64,000 bases of DNA from the NCBI GenBank assembly GCA_014607495.2, contig CP053175.1:1178001-1242000 (forward strand), given 5' to 3'. The notes under the pieces are model-generated. The model searched no databases, was not told the DNA's origin, and was given only the letters and a program-made list of their open reading frames with translations. The stretch is from Carposina sasakii. Taxonomy: Eukaryota; Arthropoda; Insecta; Lepidoptera; Carposinidae. The translations under genes were made by a program, and so were the position numbers. Within the stretch, counting starts at the first letter, position 1. The number at the start of each line of letters is the position of its first letter. Below are positions 58,801-64,000 of this stretch, one piece after another.

Positions 58801-61365
58801 GGGGAAATAGTACGGAAATCAGCAAAATATTTGCTTTGCAAAAGAGGTGTGTTCGTATTATCAGTAGGGTGCGATCAAGTAGGGTATCATGCAGGCCGCT
58901 ATTTAAAAATTTAAACATACATACCTTAACTGCACTGTACGTTATGGAATTGTGTAAATTAGTAAAGCGATACCCTAAAATCTTACATTTAAAGGCCAGG
59001 GGAAGACGTGAAAGATTGTACTCTCGCTGCAAATATAATCTTGAAGTGCCTCCAGGAAGGACTGCGTTGTTTAGACGTAGCACAAAACGTCATCTCTCAT
59101 CATTTCCATTATCACATCACTAAAACTCCACACTCTAATTTCCAGCCAAAGTCCTACGAGTTCGGATACTCCGTAAAGGATGCTCAATCAGGGAACGACT
59201 ACGACAGAAGGGAAAGCTCCGACGGCAACGTAGTGCGTGGGGAGTATCGTGTGGCTCTACCTGATGGACGCACACAGATTGGTAATTATCATTTGAAGGA
59301 ATCCCTTTCTCATGTGATGATGCGGGGTTTCACTAGAATACATCACCTGCATCTCCTTCCGTACATGTCCTAAGAGTCTGCTAAGGATTTTAAGGGCGTT
59401 CTCTCAGGCGATCTTATAAATAATAAATAACATTGACCTAGTCCCACACGATGTCAAAGTTTGTCTATTGAAGATTTTTCTCCTTCAATTCGTTTGTATA
59501 TGTGTGTCCCACTCCTGGGCTAAAGAGTCCTCATGTGCCACATCTCCATTCTGGCCCACGTCCATCGAAGTCCTTCATAATCTATCCGCTATTCTTTTTG
59601 ATGGTTGCTAATGATCTCCAATTGAAACTAAATGAAATGAAAGTGGCATAATGCCTTGCATGATGAAAATTTGGCTACACACATACATGACAGATATGAC
59701 ACTTCTATTTATTTAGTTTCCATGGGTGATCTGACCATTCCTGATGATGTACCTACCTACCTACACCCATCTCTTTACCTATATGTGTGTGATAGATATG
59801 TTTATGGTCAGCCCAGTTCCATTCGAACAAACATATAACATATATATGTTCGTATGGAACCATTCGAACATGGCGAAAATTAAAAAAAAATTGATGTCAT
59901 TAAAAACCTATTTATCTGTTTACAGTAACCTACCACGCTGACTGGCAGACAGGTTTCCACGCTGACGTCAGGTATGAGGGAGAGGCGAGATACCCCGAAC
60001 CTGCCAGGAACAACCATCAGCAAGGTTAGTCACAATAAGTCTTGAATAGGGATGTTTACTATGGTTGAATTTTAAAGGCATTTTATGCTTATCAGAATAA
60101 ATCATACATATCTGTAAAATTACAATTTGATTAAGTGTCCAAATGAGGTAGTAATAAGCGTTCAAAGTTAAGTGGGCAAGTCCATTTTTCAAATGTGAAA
60201 TTAATTTAAAATTACAACATCACATGTCCACCTGCATCATATACAGCAACTTTTGCTTTGTGACCATGTTTATAAGCGCAATATGCAAGCTGGACAACAA
60301 AAGTTCTTTTACGCGCATACAAGTTACTGAAAGAGTGACGTCATAATTGTGGTAGCCGTTTGTATGGAGCATTTTTGGCAAGTCTAAAATTGTGATTTCA
60401 AATCGTTATATCCCGGAGGAAAGTTTTCACACTAGCGAAGTGTTTCTTTCGCAAATGATCTTTCTACATAAATACAAATAATTTTATTTAGTATTTACAT
60501 AGCTTTTCGCTTAACGTACCCCTTTTGTTACACCCTGTACACACGGCTGTGCTCCAGAAATGGGGTAGCCGAAACCGCAGAATCATAAGAGAGATCCTAA
60601 CAACCTGGAAACGTACATACATGTACATAGACGCGGCTGTGTTTCTGACATGGCATAGCCAAAACTGCAGAATCATAAAGGAGATCGCACAGCCACATCT
60701 AGCATAGCGGGGACAAAGTGGTAATGGTCAGTGGCAAGTTGCTAGCTTATCGCCTGGTAGAATGCCTGCCCCCCTGAGTTCCTCAATCGACTCTTACGAC
60801 ATGTACAGAAGGAGATACAGCTGATTATACAGGCTGTTTTTTCATTGCCACCCTTAACGAAGGGTACGTACTCTATACATCAAATAGAGTAAGTTTATGC
60901 CAAAAAAAAATGCTGGGAAACCATTTAAATTATTTTGTTTTTTTTTAATTACCTACTAGATTGAGCGAAATTTATAGTGTCCAGAGTTTATGCTAGTTTT
61001 TTCATAGACAGATATTAATTATTTGTCATGATAAAATCTAGATACACGCGTCAATGTGCATTTATCCAGAAAAACACAGTCTATTTACTCAACTTTGGAC
61101 CCTAATATTTTGGAAACCAGACACTTCCCAGGTATGCTTTCATGGAGAAAAATGTTTGTGATGATGAGGAGATTCTGTAGTTTTCGGGAACATTGATGAC
61201 CAAAAATCGCCCTGTATGTACTATATTATGTATTCTTTTTCAGGTTACAACTACAACGCGCCCAGCCAATCGGAGTTCAGTGGATCGTTAACCGGTTTCC
61301 ATGGCAACGCTAATAGTTACAAGCAACCGTCGACCGCGTACGGGCCTCCTGGATACCATCATTAA
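43860..61365 (+). CDS. resilin-like R&R cuticle protein (six coding exons)
   Basis: Secreted chitin-binding cuticle protein. I join exons 43860-43874, 54158-54287, 56615-56748, 59146-59281, 59926-60024 and 61244-61365; all junctions have GT/AG sites and matching phase and give 211 residues. Residues 1-18 form a signal peptide (TLTLLLAVTMATC core). Residues 19-49 have Tyr/Asn/Gln/Pro repeats (YNYQAPNYQQ), residues 74-91 a Gly/His run, and residues 97-163 the R&R chitin-binding domain (YEFGYSVKDAQSG, GEYRVALPDGRTQIV, ADVRYEGEARYP), closest in style to pro-resilin. The tail is again rich in Tyr, Gly, Pro and Asn. Intron 1 is 10.3 kb and holds a DIRS element; intron 3 holds an antisense gene. The first coding exon is the least certain part. 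Confidence 0.82.
44020..44095 (+). repeat. family E fragment
   Basis: 'acagggtgtaacaaaagctc' and 'ggtgggctatattcaaagca' recall the left arm of family E. Confidence 0.45.
44100..44170 (+). repeat. repeat family A, 3' end
   Basis: 'tccttt atgatcctgcag'-type word and 'gagaatacagccgtgtt'. Confidence 0.5.
44429..44675. mobile_element. 247-bp element with 60-bp inverted repeats and TTA duplication
   Basis: 'ggggacgaccacacagaaca' at the left is exactly inverted at the right, and the arms pair over about 60 bases ('gtaagacacggacccgtcgc'). Flanked by TTA on both sides, as for PIF/Harbinger-type miniature elements. Its arms could form a long RNA hairpin. Confidence 0.85.
44735..44948 (+). repeat. family G repeat, copy 1
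   Basis: 'ccaccgggccctacaccctc', 'tgaccctcggatctg', 'gcacctagcatg' and 'catatgtttcgccaacaacc'. Collinear with 47612-47816. Confidence 0.65.
44955..45595. other. intron 1 spacer, no gene seen
   Basis: AT-rich; nothing recognised. Confidence 0.4.
45600..45695 (+). repeat. repeat family A, 5' half
   Basis: 'acacatcagctgcatctcct' to 'gtcgtaagagtctaccaagg'. Confidence 0.6.
46128..46205 (-). repeat. RTE-like LINE tail, inverted
   Basis: 'catcatcttcctgcccttat' followed by 'aattatttatgaggtcgaca' is the inverted end of the LINE seen at 5921-6345. Confidence 0.5.
46362..46625 (+). repeat. repeat family C, full copy
   Basis: 'ctctgggagtgaaaaaaaac' to 'aaggcgtgattatatgtatg'. Confidence 0.7.
46700..46795 (+). 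repeat. repeat family A, 3' half
   Basis: 'ttgccaccgctattttaaac' to 'atttcgggaacacggccatg'. Confidence 0.6.
46831..46991 (+). repeat. family H duplicated block, copy 1
   Basis: Shares ordered words with 61915-62085: 'gatcgaatcg', 'gttcg(t)cacc', 'ccaata(g)gaagccttc' and 'gtcgatgccaaacga'. Weak internal inverted symmetry suggests a miniature element. Confidence 0.55.
47394..47517. mobile_element. 124-bp inverted-repeat element
   Basis: 'gggtaagcacgaacc' at the left and 'ggttcgtgcttaccc' at the right, with a second inner pair ('gtaacgcta' / 'tagcgttac'). Non-coding. Confidence 0.7.
47612..47816 (+). repeat. family G repeat, copy 2
   Basis: Collinear with 44735-44948; ends 'cacccgtggcatcataagga', about 55 bases before the DIRS element. 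Confidence 0.65.
47873..48061 (+). repeat. DIRS left inverted terminal repeat
   Basis: Runs from 'attatgtgtctttct' through 'acttaccagcaggggtctat' to 'acgtcaaatcaatgg'. The only notable mismatch with the right repeat is 'tttct' against 'aaata' near the outer end. Confidence 0.88.
48225..49382 (+). CDS. DIRS ORF1, gag-like protein
   Basis: Likely start at ATG 48225 (M-S-A-R-E-V), 385 residues; an upstream in-frame ATG at 48183 has a poor start. N-terminal Ser/Glu-rich segment (SISDSSDEEGISS) and a basic cluster (NKRSRRR) that looks like a nuclear signal. The middle has no domain I can name; the C-terminus is strongly basic (KTNKPFKKAKYS), fit for nucleic-acid binding. No zinc knuckle. The stop codon is eight bases before the next ORF's ATG. 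Confidence 0.82.
   Translation: MSAREVEPVASCSKESQSNCELLEDQQRSMESEQSISDSSDEEGISSPPPNKRSRRRTPDVVCNDPRIDTLINQVSYITQFMSALSKSNEINNTCNTPAEVNYLKNPIAATGPSLSLGELNTDFDENKIIAAADKERLAILTRLQQFSSAAWRGIRYKKALQSFGATPGFVALKVNEEFCHLNTSKDYLVGTEQVLAGLSNAILEQRQMLQSGLQKLVNWAADRPTELNPNTLFDQISSIFGPSTPIYKNSEQTMQIVCGKRSECIEIRRDYILKNITNTNLKATLQAVPPSAEHLFNKDTLLPIMQSLGGPQNWLNTPIYMKKQTGTTQSSSSTWYNNNKPMSNKKYQHSKTNKPFKKAKYSTDIKKTQPFRGGFRSNTQNSKK
49390..51270 (+). CDS. DIRS ORF2, reverse transcriptase / RNase H
   Basis: 626 residues from ATG 49390, which follows the ORF1 stop after seven bases and is in a different frame, so reinitiation or a bypass is needed. Reverse transcriptase: Asp137 in VKVDICQAYFHVP, LPFGLSSAPRTF at 169-180, and the catalytic YLDD at 201-204. 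RNase H: Asp364 (TTDAADAGWGAHL), Glu396, Asp421 (IQTDNRT) and Asp472 (GIADCLSRG). The C-terminal part (EIDLFAS, AFSRQW, WVFPPPNLI, IAPQWTQCFW) matches the region that DIRS elements carry after RNase H, described in some as Dam-like methyltransferase. No internal stop. Confidence 0.92.
   Translation: MGFQGGCLRYHVEAWTQLKANPFIIKTITSCRIPFSIQPSLCYPNYHILRNCSTKVTLAMTQMIEKLMDQKILEKPTKLNAGFHSKMFLVSKPDGSQRPIFDLRNLNNFVSTKHFQLVSQLTVMEFLQDQDWMVKVDICQAYFHVPISESHRRYLRIIYQQEVLQLTALPFGLSSAPRTFAAITNWIAEILRAKGYRVIVYLDDFLLVHQDWSKLITQVAETVRILEALGWHINYPKSILQPTQQLEYLGLNWNTQKMTLTLPIKKVLKIKELLTKLKATKVCTLKQLQRLLGLLNFANFTVQRGRLHCRRLQMFVRKFTQSRLREKRVLPPLALKELDWWLKYVEQNTTSIKKSPITHFLTTDAADAGWGAHLNGSYLSGQWTQRQKRWHSNVKEMYAVYGAISSHHHTLKNSHILIQTDNRTLVAYIRNEGGTRSLALLDLTTKLMQLTDHLRVTLSACYLPGRLNGIADCLSRGRPLPEWHLLPPAASVIFQHWGTPEIDLFASQRSAVVPRYVTLDSNDCCAEYCDAFSRQWSWRLAWVFPPPNLIPRILAHLNSSKGEYILIAPQWTQCFWLPDLEARTSRRPMPILNLEKNLIDLTTGLPPPQIKELNLFAWKVGGGGNK
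51108..52220 (+). CDS. DIRS ORF3, tyrosine recombinase
   Basis: 370 residues from ATG 51108, overlapping ORF2 by 163 bases in another frame; the frame is open further upstream but only as overlap with RT. N-terminal SAM-like part (ELLTASWRKSTLTTYGP, then LLHKSAISTF) and catalytic part: Arg201 in ASGRRVHDLTLL, Arg314 in SPGSIRSAVAS, and the Tyr346/Tyr347 pair in FRKYYCR after GNWQSEQTF. The position of the usual His three residues before Arg314 is Gly311. It would integrate the circular cDNA. Confidence 0.88.
   Translation: MLLASRSRGEDLEETNANIESREESDRSYNRASTTTNKGVEPLCLESWGWGKQVAHWEKEEKELLTASWRKSTLTTYGPPIRRWVSWCTTNNIDPKSPSGNDVAQFLARLYLDQNFAYSTILLHKSAISTFCANVDEKISSNFFVHQILKAIAVTKPKPKKAPIWDLKQLFKWLIDTSNTNSLFDISRRTALILLLASGRRVHDLTLLHTSKDKLIDKDNQIVLWPEYGSKTDSASYQQSGWQLLKHPEINICPIHHIQLLIQTSQDRRSQGNLDQLFISITGKVKPASRTMISGWIKSIFKEANIEASPGSIRSAVASRSWLENRPVEEILERGNWQSEQTFRKYYCRPVILEDKDKCDLLSTNFNPIN
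52221..52699 (+). other. DIRS non-coding region between ORF3 and the complementary region
   Basis: AT-rich, no ORF. Confidence 0.6.
52700..52799 (+). repeat. DIRS internal complementary region
   Basis: First part is complementary to the left outer end ('ttagaaagacacataat'), second to the right outer end ('gatgttttgcattacaacaa'). The junction around 52735-52741 defines the element ends at about 47873 and 53046. Confidence 0.88.
52826..53046 (-). repeat. DIRS right inverted terminal repeat and extension
   Basis: Inverse of the left repeat from 'ccattgatttgacgttgaca' outward, plus about 33 bases absent from the left end ('acatgttttgttgtaatgca'). Confidence 0.88.
53095..53159. repeat. perfect 29-bp hairpin
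   Basis: Arms 53095-53123 and 53131-53159 are exact inverses around a 7-base loop (TATGTAG). Very AT-rich. It lies about 50 bases outside the DIRS right end. Confidence 0.85.
53436..53490 (-). repeat. fragment of the 25516-type hAT element
   Basis: 'cagtggttcccaaagtggtc' and 'gaggtccacagg' match the right end of 25516-25700 inverted. Confidence 0.6.
53655..53830 (+). repeat. repeat family A, near-full copy
   Basis: 'gatgcggggcttcattagaa' to 'aaacgtggctataggatctc'. Confidence 0.65.
53890..54115 (+). repeat. dispersed lepidopteran-type repeat
   Basis: 'tcactacatattataaaaca', 'gggaacggattttgatgcag' and a GC-rich end 'cgaagccgtgggctgccgct'. Ends about 40 bases before exon 2 of the cuticle gene. 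Confidence 0.55.
54158..54287 (+). CDS. cuticle gene exon 2 (signal peptide core, Tyr-rich repeats)
   Basis: Acceptor TATTCCAG, donor GTGAAC. Encodes residues 6-48 plus the first base of Gly49. It has no usable start of its own early enough, so an upstream exon is required. Confidence 0.85.
54335..54560 (-). repeat. LINE-tail repeat related to family B
   Basis: 'ttgcagtccactgctggcat' then a distinct body ('tttaagtcatcggtccatct', 'ggcatccaacgttacgctta') typical of lepidopteran LINE-derived inserts. Confidence 0.55.
54917..55120 (+). repeat. repeat family C, 5'-truncated
   Basis: 'cttctcttcccgggcatact' to 'gcgtgattatatgtat', with a short replacement near the end. Confidence 0.65.
55685..55895 (+). 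repeat. dispersed lepidopteran-type repeat
   Basis: Starts 'atactaatattataaagctg', a TTTG-repeat, then 'aatctcaggaactactggtc' and 'gttagatagcccattt'; ends 'gcggacgaagtcgtgggcgg'. I know this as a very abundant lepidopteran sequence. Confidence 0.65.
56615..56748 (+). CDS. cuticle gene exon 3 (Ser/Tyr and Gly/His-rich)
   Basis: Acceptor GTTTCAG, donor GTGAGG. Residues 50-93, including SAPSSSYLPSYNSGQYD and a run of Gly-His pairs. Confidence 0.85.
57030..57887 (-). CDS. ommochrome-binding-protein-like secreted protein
   Basis: Single-exon gene, 285 residues, ATG at 57887-57885. Signal peptide at residues 1-16 (VAVVLMFMIAVNS, cut before E-T-Y-Y). The rest has repeated beta-propeller-like strands, e.g. 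ELAYDSASRNLFFMYMDDE, VDFDTGDVYFGSDNGLYKYD, and FGDYGDVYYAVDNYIYKL. This fits the lepidopteran ommochrome-binding protein family, described from Manduca haemolymph and epidermis as carriers of the eye and body pigment. It lies wholly in intron 3 of the cuticle gene, on the other strand. I assign family membership, not ligand. One likely N-glycosylation site (KNGTAS). Confidence 0.82.
   Translation of the reverse strand: MYSVAVVLMFMIAVNSETYYSADGDFQKIGGRVYKKTLLTDKFDSPKELAYDSASRNLFFMYMDDEIQNSGRALVNVNTKETKKINGIKNNKATAVDFDTGDVYFGSDNGLYKYDAVANEATNIGLYNVNIHKLVIRDNQMYLLDANNHMLYKVYNEGSRTGLLTDMKTVMEFNVDNFRNVHFVTMCGVFCAVNGNEVIKNKDLTVVYHFVIDNEKTFGITDNAIYDIDCKNGTASKVTDIDFAPRSIIFGDYGDVYYAVDNYIYKLNPLSSYVIYNIYHRKLSR
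58069..58075 (-). promoter_or_regulatory. possible TATA box of the ommochrome-binding-like gene
   Basis: TATAAAA on the minus strand, about 180 bases upstream of the ATG. Short AT-rich words are frequent here, so support is weak. Confidence 0.25.
58140..58440. other. cuticle gene intron 3, no gene seen
   Basis: AT-rich DNA with no recognised repeat apart from short phrases. Confidence 0.35.
58720..59123 (+). pseudogene. LINE reverse-transcriptase C-terminal fragment
   Basis: Open frame reading RVLYGLVSWGNSTEISKIF, LQKRCVRIISRVRSS and ALYVMELCKLVKRYP, typical of the end of non-LTR reverse transcriptases. The catalytic part is missing. It ends about 25 bases before exon 4 of the cuticle gene, same strand. 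The stretch 58440-58655 just upstream is also open and basic but I cannot place it. Confidence 0.7.
59146..59281 (+). CDS. cuticle gene exon 4 (first two thirds of R&R domain)
   Basis: Acceptor TTTCCAG, donor GTAATT. Residues 94-138 with the aromatic residues and the conserved DG of the domain. A LINE fragment ends only about 25 bases upstream. Confidence 0.9.
59318..59415 (+). repeat. repeat family A, 5' half
   Basis: 'tgatgcggggtttcactaga' to 'gcgttctctcaggcgatc'; starts 37 bases after exon 4. Confidence 0.6.
59926..60024 (+). CDS. cuticle gene exon 5 (end of R&R domain)
   Basis: Acceptor TTTACAG, donor GTTAGT. Residues 140-171: TYHADWQTGFHADVRYEG then a short Pro/Asn/Gln stretch. Confidence 0.9.
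60488..60545 (-). repeat. family E right-end fragment
   Basis: 'acatagcttttcgcttaacg' to 'ttttgttacaccctgt'. Confidence 0.55.
60545..60822 (-). repeat. family A, one and a half inverted copies
   Basis: 'aaatggggtagccgaaaccg' and again 'ggcatagccaaaactgcaga', then 'cacatctagcatagcgggga' and 'gactcttacgacatgta'. Confidence 0.6.
60827..61217 (-). mobile_element. family D element, copy 6, inverted
   Basis: Starts 'atacaggctgttttttc' and ends 'gaccaaaaatcgccctgtat'. The only family D copy in this orientation; in intron 5 of the cuticle gene, ending 26 bases before the last exon. Confidence 0.75.
61244..61365 (+). CDS. cuticle gene terminal exon
   Basis: Acceptor TTTTTCAG. Residues 173-211, YNYNAPSQSEFSGSL to GPPGYHH and a TAA. 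The Tyr-Asn-Ala-Pro motif echoes exon 2. A family D element (60827-61217) lies 26 bases before it. Confidence 0.88.
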
Positions 61366-61474
61366 TTAATAACTTAAATTAATCAATGATTTAACTGCTC
61401 GAAATTTTTTGACTAAACTAACAATGTAGATAGGGCAACTTCCAGTAAGAGAATTTTCAATGGTCATATAGCCC

Positions 61475-61735
61475 ATCTATACATATAATAAAAATGTAAC
61501 GGATCGCTGTCTGTACATGGAAGATATGTGAGAAAAAATATTATAGGAGACCTTTATCAACGCAATAGTACCCAAAATAATCATTTTTGGATTTTTTGTC
61601 TGTTTTTCGGTTTGTCTGTGCATTTGTGCACGCTAATCTCAGAAACGGATGAACCGATTTCGATGCAGTTTTCAGGAATATATTGTGACAGGTCCTACTT
61701 AACATATGCCTATATTTTTATCCCGGGAAAATGTC
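61475..61735 (+). repeat. dispersed lepidopteran-type repeat
   Basis: 'atacatataataaaaatgta', 'caacgcaatagtacccaaaa', 'gtgcacgctaatctcagaaa' and 'atcccgggaaaatgtctact'. Confidence 0.6.
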
Positions 61736-61812
61736 TACTAGTCAGAAGAATAAAGTTGATGCTGTCTCTATCTGGATCAATTTAGAAAGACAGCATCAAT
61801 GAGTTTTTATTT
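61735..61812. repeat. short palindromic repeat
   Basis: 'aagttgatgctgtctctat' is nearly inverted as 'agaaagacagcatcaa'. A related copy is at 16680-16740. Confidence 0.5.
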
Positions 61813-61914
61813 TATCGAAATAATATTCACATAGGCTTTCTGACCATTGGAATAATCTGCTCTAAGAGTATTTTCTTTTGACTAAAAAACATGGTACAAA
61901 AAACAAGGGTTCTT

Positions 61915-62085
61915 AGACAAAGTAACGTTATATCTAGATCGAATCGTTAGAGATTCGCCACCGTCACGTTTGGTCCAATAAGAAGCCTTCATTTCGCGTT
62001 TGTTGTCACGTGAAGAATTCCAACTGCTAATATGGTGGGGTTATTGCGACAACGAATGTCGATGCCAAACGACGTGACGGTCAGA
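61915..62085 (+). repeat. family H duplicated block, copy 2
   Basis: Collinear with 46831-46991; 'caccgtcacgtttgg' near the left is inverted as 'ccaaacgacgtgacgg' near the right. Confidence 0.6.
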
Positions 62086-62379
62086 ATCGACCATATTAGC
62101 ACTCTATGACATGTTATTACTCTATGACCTAACAAGCATTCCTGATACCAATGGTAATGAAGAAAATGCTTGTCAACATTGTTATTTTGAGTTAACTTGT
62201 ACCTGTTATAGTTTGAGCAAATTATAGACCAAATACCGAAGTTACCGTGAATTTTAGAATAATCTAGAGACTAGAGCGTTTACTTTATACTTGATTTAGG
62301 CCCACTTACAGCAAATCTTACAATCTAGATTTAATTCATAAAGGCAATGTGTCATCTGTGTTGAATCATGTGCATCAGG

Positions 62380-62555
62380 ACAGCGGGGTTTCACTAGAAT
62401 ACATCAGCTGCATCTTCCGTGCATGTCGTAAGAGTCGACGGAACTTAGAGGCGTTCTCTCAGACGATAAGCTAGGAACTTGTTAGTGATAATTTAGTTAC
62501 ATACCGTGCTAAACATGGCTACAGTTCTGGCTGTCCCATTTCGGAAACACAGCCT
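62380..62555 (+). repeat. repeat family A, near-full copy
   Basis: 'cagcggggtttcactagaat' to 'ccatttcggaaacacagcct'. Confidence 0.6.
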
Positions 62556-62870
62556 TCTCTATATGTATACATTGTGCTAAGACATTAAGCATTTACTACA
62601 AGAGGTCCTTAGACGGTTTGTAATAAATGAAAACAATAGAAGGTTCTGTTCTTGCTTGATCTTCTATTGCCATGTTTATAGGACAAATGTTATTTCAATG
62701 TTTTTACTCTTGATCTCTTGAAAAAAGTTTTTTACCATATTTATTTTCCCTCGTCTTATGTTCATGTAAAATAGCTAATAAGTTACTAATTAAGTTTCGT
62801 ATCAGTATTGTTTTTTTGTATGATATTGTAATAATAAACATGAATAATTAAATAAATGCTTATTTATTTA

Positions 62871-63620
62871 ATGAGGGATTTTCTGACAAGTTAAAATAAC
62901 AGTCAAAAATAGATGGCGTGAGCGCATCACCTGCCCTAATCCCCCCCACCTCACCTCTCCCAGCTTGAAGGATATAATATTTCCGTGAATAGACTGTGCA
63001 CTGATGACTAAAGCTGGCTACGCACCCAGACTGTGTACAACCGACAATAAATCATGCGGTCGGTTTTCTAAAGACGGTGTAGCACAGCATACGAGTAAAA
63101 GACATAGCAAGTAACAAGTTGGATTTTGCTACATGGGGTTGTATCAGATTATAATCTTAATACGAGATGATACCTACTTAATTTTTTTTTAACAAACTTA
63201 AATTTATGAATGACTACTGTTGCCCGTGTCTTCTTATGCGTGAACTACAGAATGTAGTATATGCCCTTCTCCGTACTCCTGTATATGCCTTTCATTCCAT
63301 CCCATATTATTAAATGCTACAGATACTTATAACTATTAACCCTCGTGTAGTAGAGTTCCTTTAATTTAGCAGAGATGCAAGCAATGCAGGTAGGTAACTG
63401 CTATATCTTAGTTTTTCCTAGCGGACCGATTTTTAGTCGAACGTGTACAGCACACTATAGTCTGCTTCGTCTATCTATAGTGCTTAGGAACTATTGATGT
63501 CTTTGGTTAAGAAGTGAGGTGGGGGGATTAGGGTAGGTCTCAAGTGATGCGCTCTCGCCATCTATCCAGGTGATTAGAACTATTTTTTTTACTTTTAATA
63601 GTTGTCAGAAAATCCCTCAT
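62871..63620. mobile_element. 750-bp terminal-inverted-repeat element
   Basis: 'atgagggattttctgacaa' at 62871-62889 is exactly inverted at 63602-63620. Inner words ('agatggcgtgagcgcatcac', 'cctaatccccccc') are also mirrored at 63527-63572. The middle has no ORF. No clear target duplication. Confidence 0.75.
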
Positions 63621-64000
63621 TCCATTAGTACACTAGGAGATCAAACTTAGCTTTGAGTACGCCAAATGTATGGGGACTCCATAGACCTCAAGCAATTTTC
63701 GAAATATACACCAAGAAAATCTGTTACAAAACTATACATATAGGTAATATAAAATATATAAATAGGAGGTACTTAATTAAAAATAGCGTTTATAAAGTTT
63801 TGATAACCTTCGATCTTTTTATCTGAAGCACAATTTGAACAGAAAATGAATGGAGTTTCATATTGTGGAGAAATAAATAAAATAAAGTTTTATTGTTTTG
63901 CTATTAAAGGACATTGGGACTTATTAGGTATTTAGTCTGGGCTCAGCTCTGAATAGTAATACTATACACCGTTGGGTGGGGCTTTTTTAGTGGAAAATTA
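63621..64000. other. no gene seen
   Basis: AT-rich; 'aataaa' words at 63872-63890 are not tied to a gene. Confidence 0.4.

Noticed and set aside
60143..60158. let-7-like word TGAGGTAGTA
   Set aside because: Only the first ten bases match let-7; the following bases and any hairpin partner do not.

Overview
This is AT-rich eukaryotic DNA, almost certainly from a moth or butterfly. The evidence is small coding exons with GT/AG introns, an ommochrome-binding-protein-type gene (a lepidopteran family), a resilin-like R&R cuticle protein gene, and dense coverage by short interspersed repeats of the kind seen in lepidopteran genomes. There are no bacterial-style operons and no CRISPR arrays. All gene models below were spliced by hand from reading frames, splice signals and codon phase; none is backed by a transcript.

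Left part (about 960-7160, minus strand): a nanos gene. Six coding exons join in phase into a 388-residue protein that ends in a complete pair of CCHC zinc knuckles. Its introns hold LINE tails, a degenerate tRNA-like sequence, a short GC-rich island and small repeats.

Middle (about 7.3-43.6 kb): no convincing host gene. The stretch is a layered deposit of transposons. It includes a 3.46 kb PIF/Harbinger element (10214-13670) with 3-bp flanking repeats and decayed MADF and DDE-transposase genes whose exons interlock on opposite strands. It also holds a 2 kb decayed Jockey-like LINE (20163-22230), a 1.8 kb pogo-like element carrying only DNA-binding domains (37960-39760), several terminal-inverted-repeat miniature elements (three hAT-type ones with clear 8-bp duplications), and repeat families labelled A to H here, many copies of which nest in each other.

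Right part (about 43.8-61.4 kb): a resilin-like cuticle protein gene on the plus strand, six coding exons and 211 residues, stretched over 17.5 kb. Intron 1 holds a 5.2 kb DIRS-type tyrosine-recombinase retrotransposon (47873-53046) with three open ORFs, inverted terminal repeats and the expected internal complementary region. Intron 3 holds a complete single-exon ommochrome-binding-protein-like gene on the opposite strand (57030-57887). Beyond 61.4 kb only repeats are seen, including a 750-bp inverted-repeat element.

The two secreted products (cuticle protein and pigment-binding protein) and Nanos have no evident functional link. I found no clearly new biological system. The most unusual structures are the interlocked Harbinger genes, the intact DIRS element inside a host intron, the nested antisense pigment-binding gene, and several repeat families with unrelated cores but the same terminal sequence.
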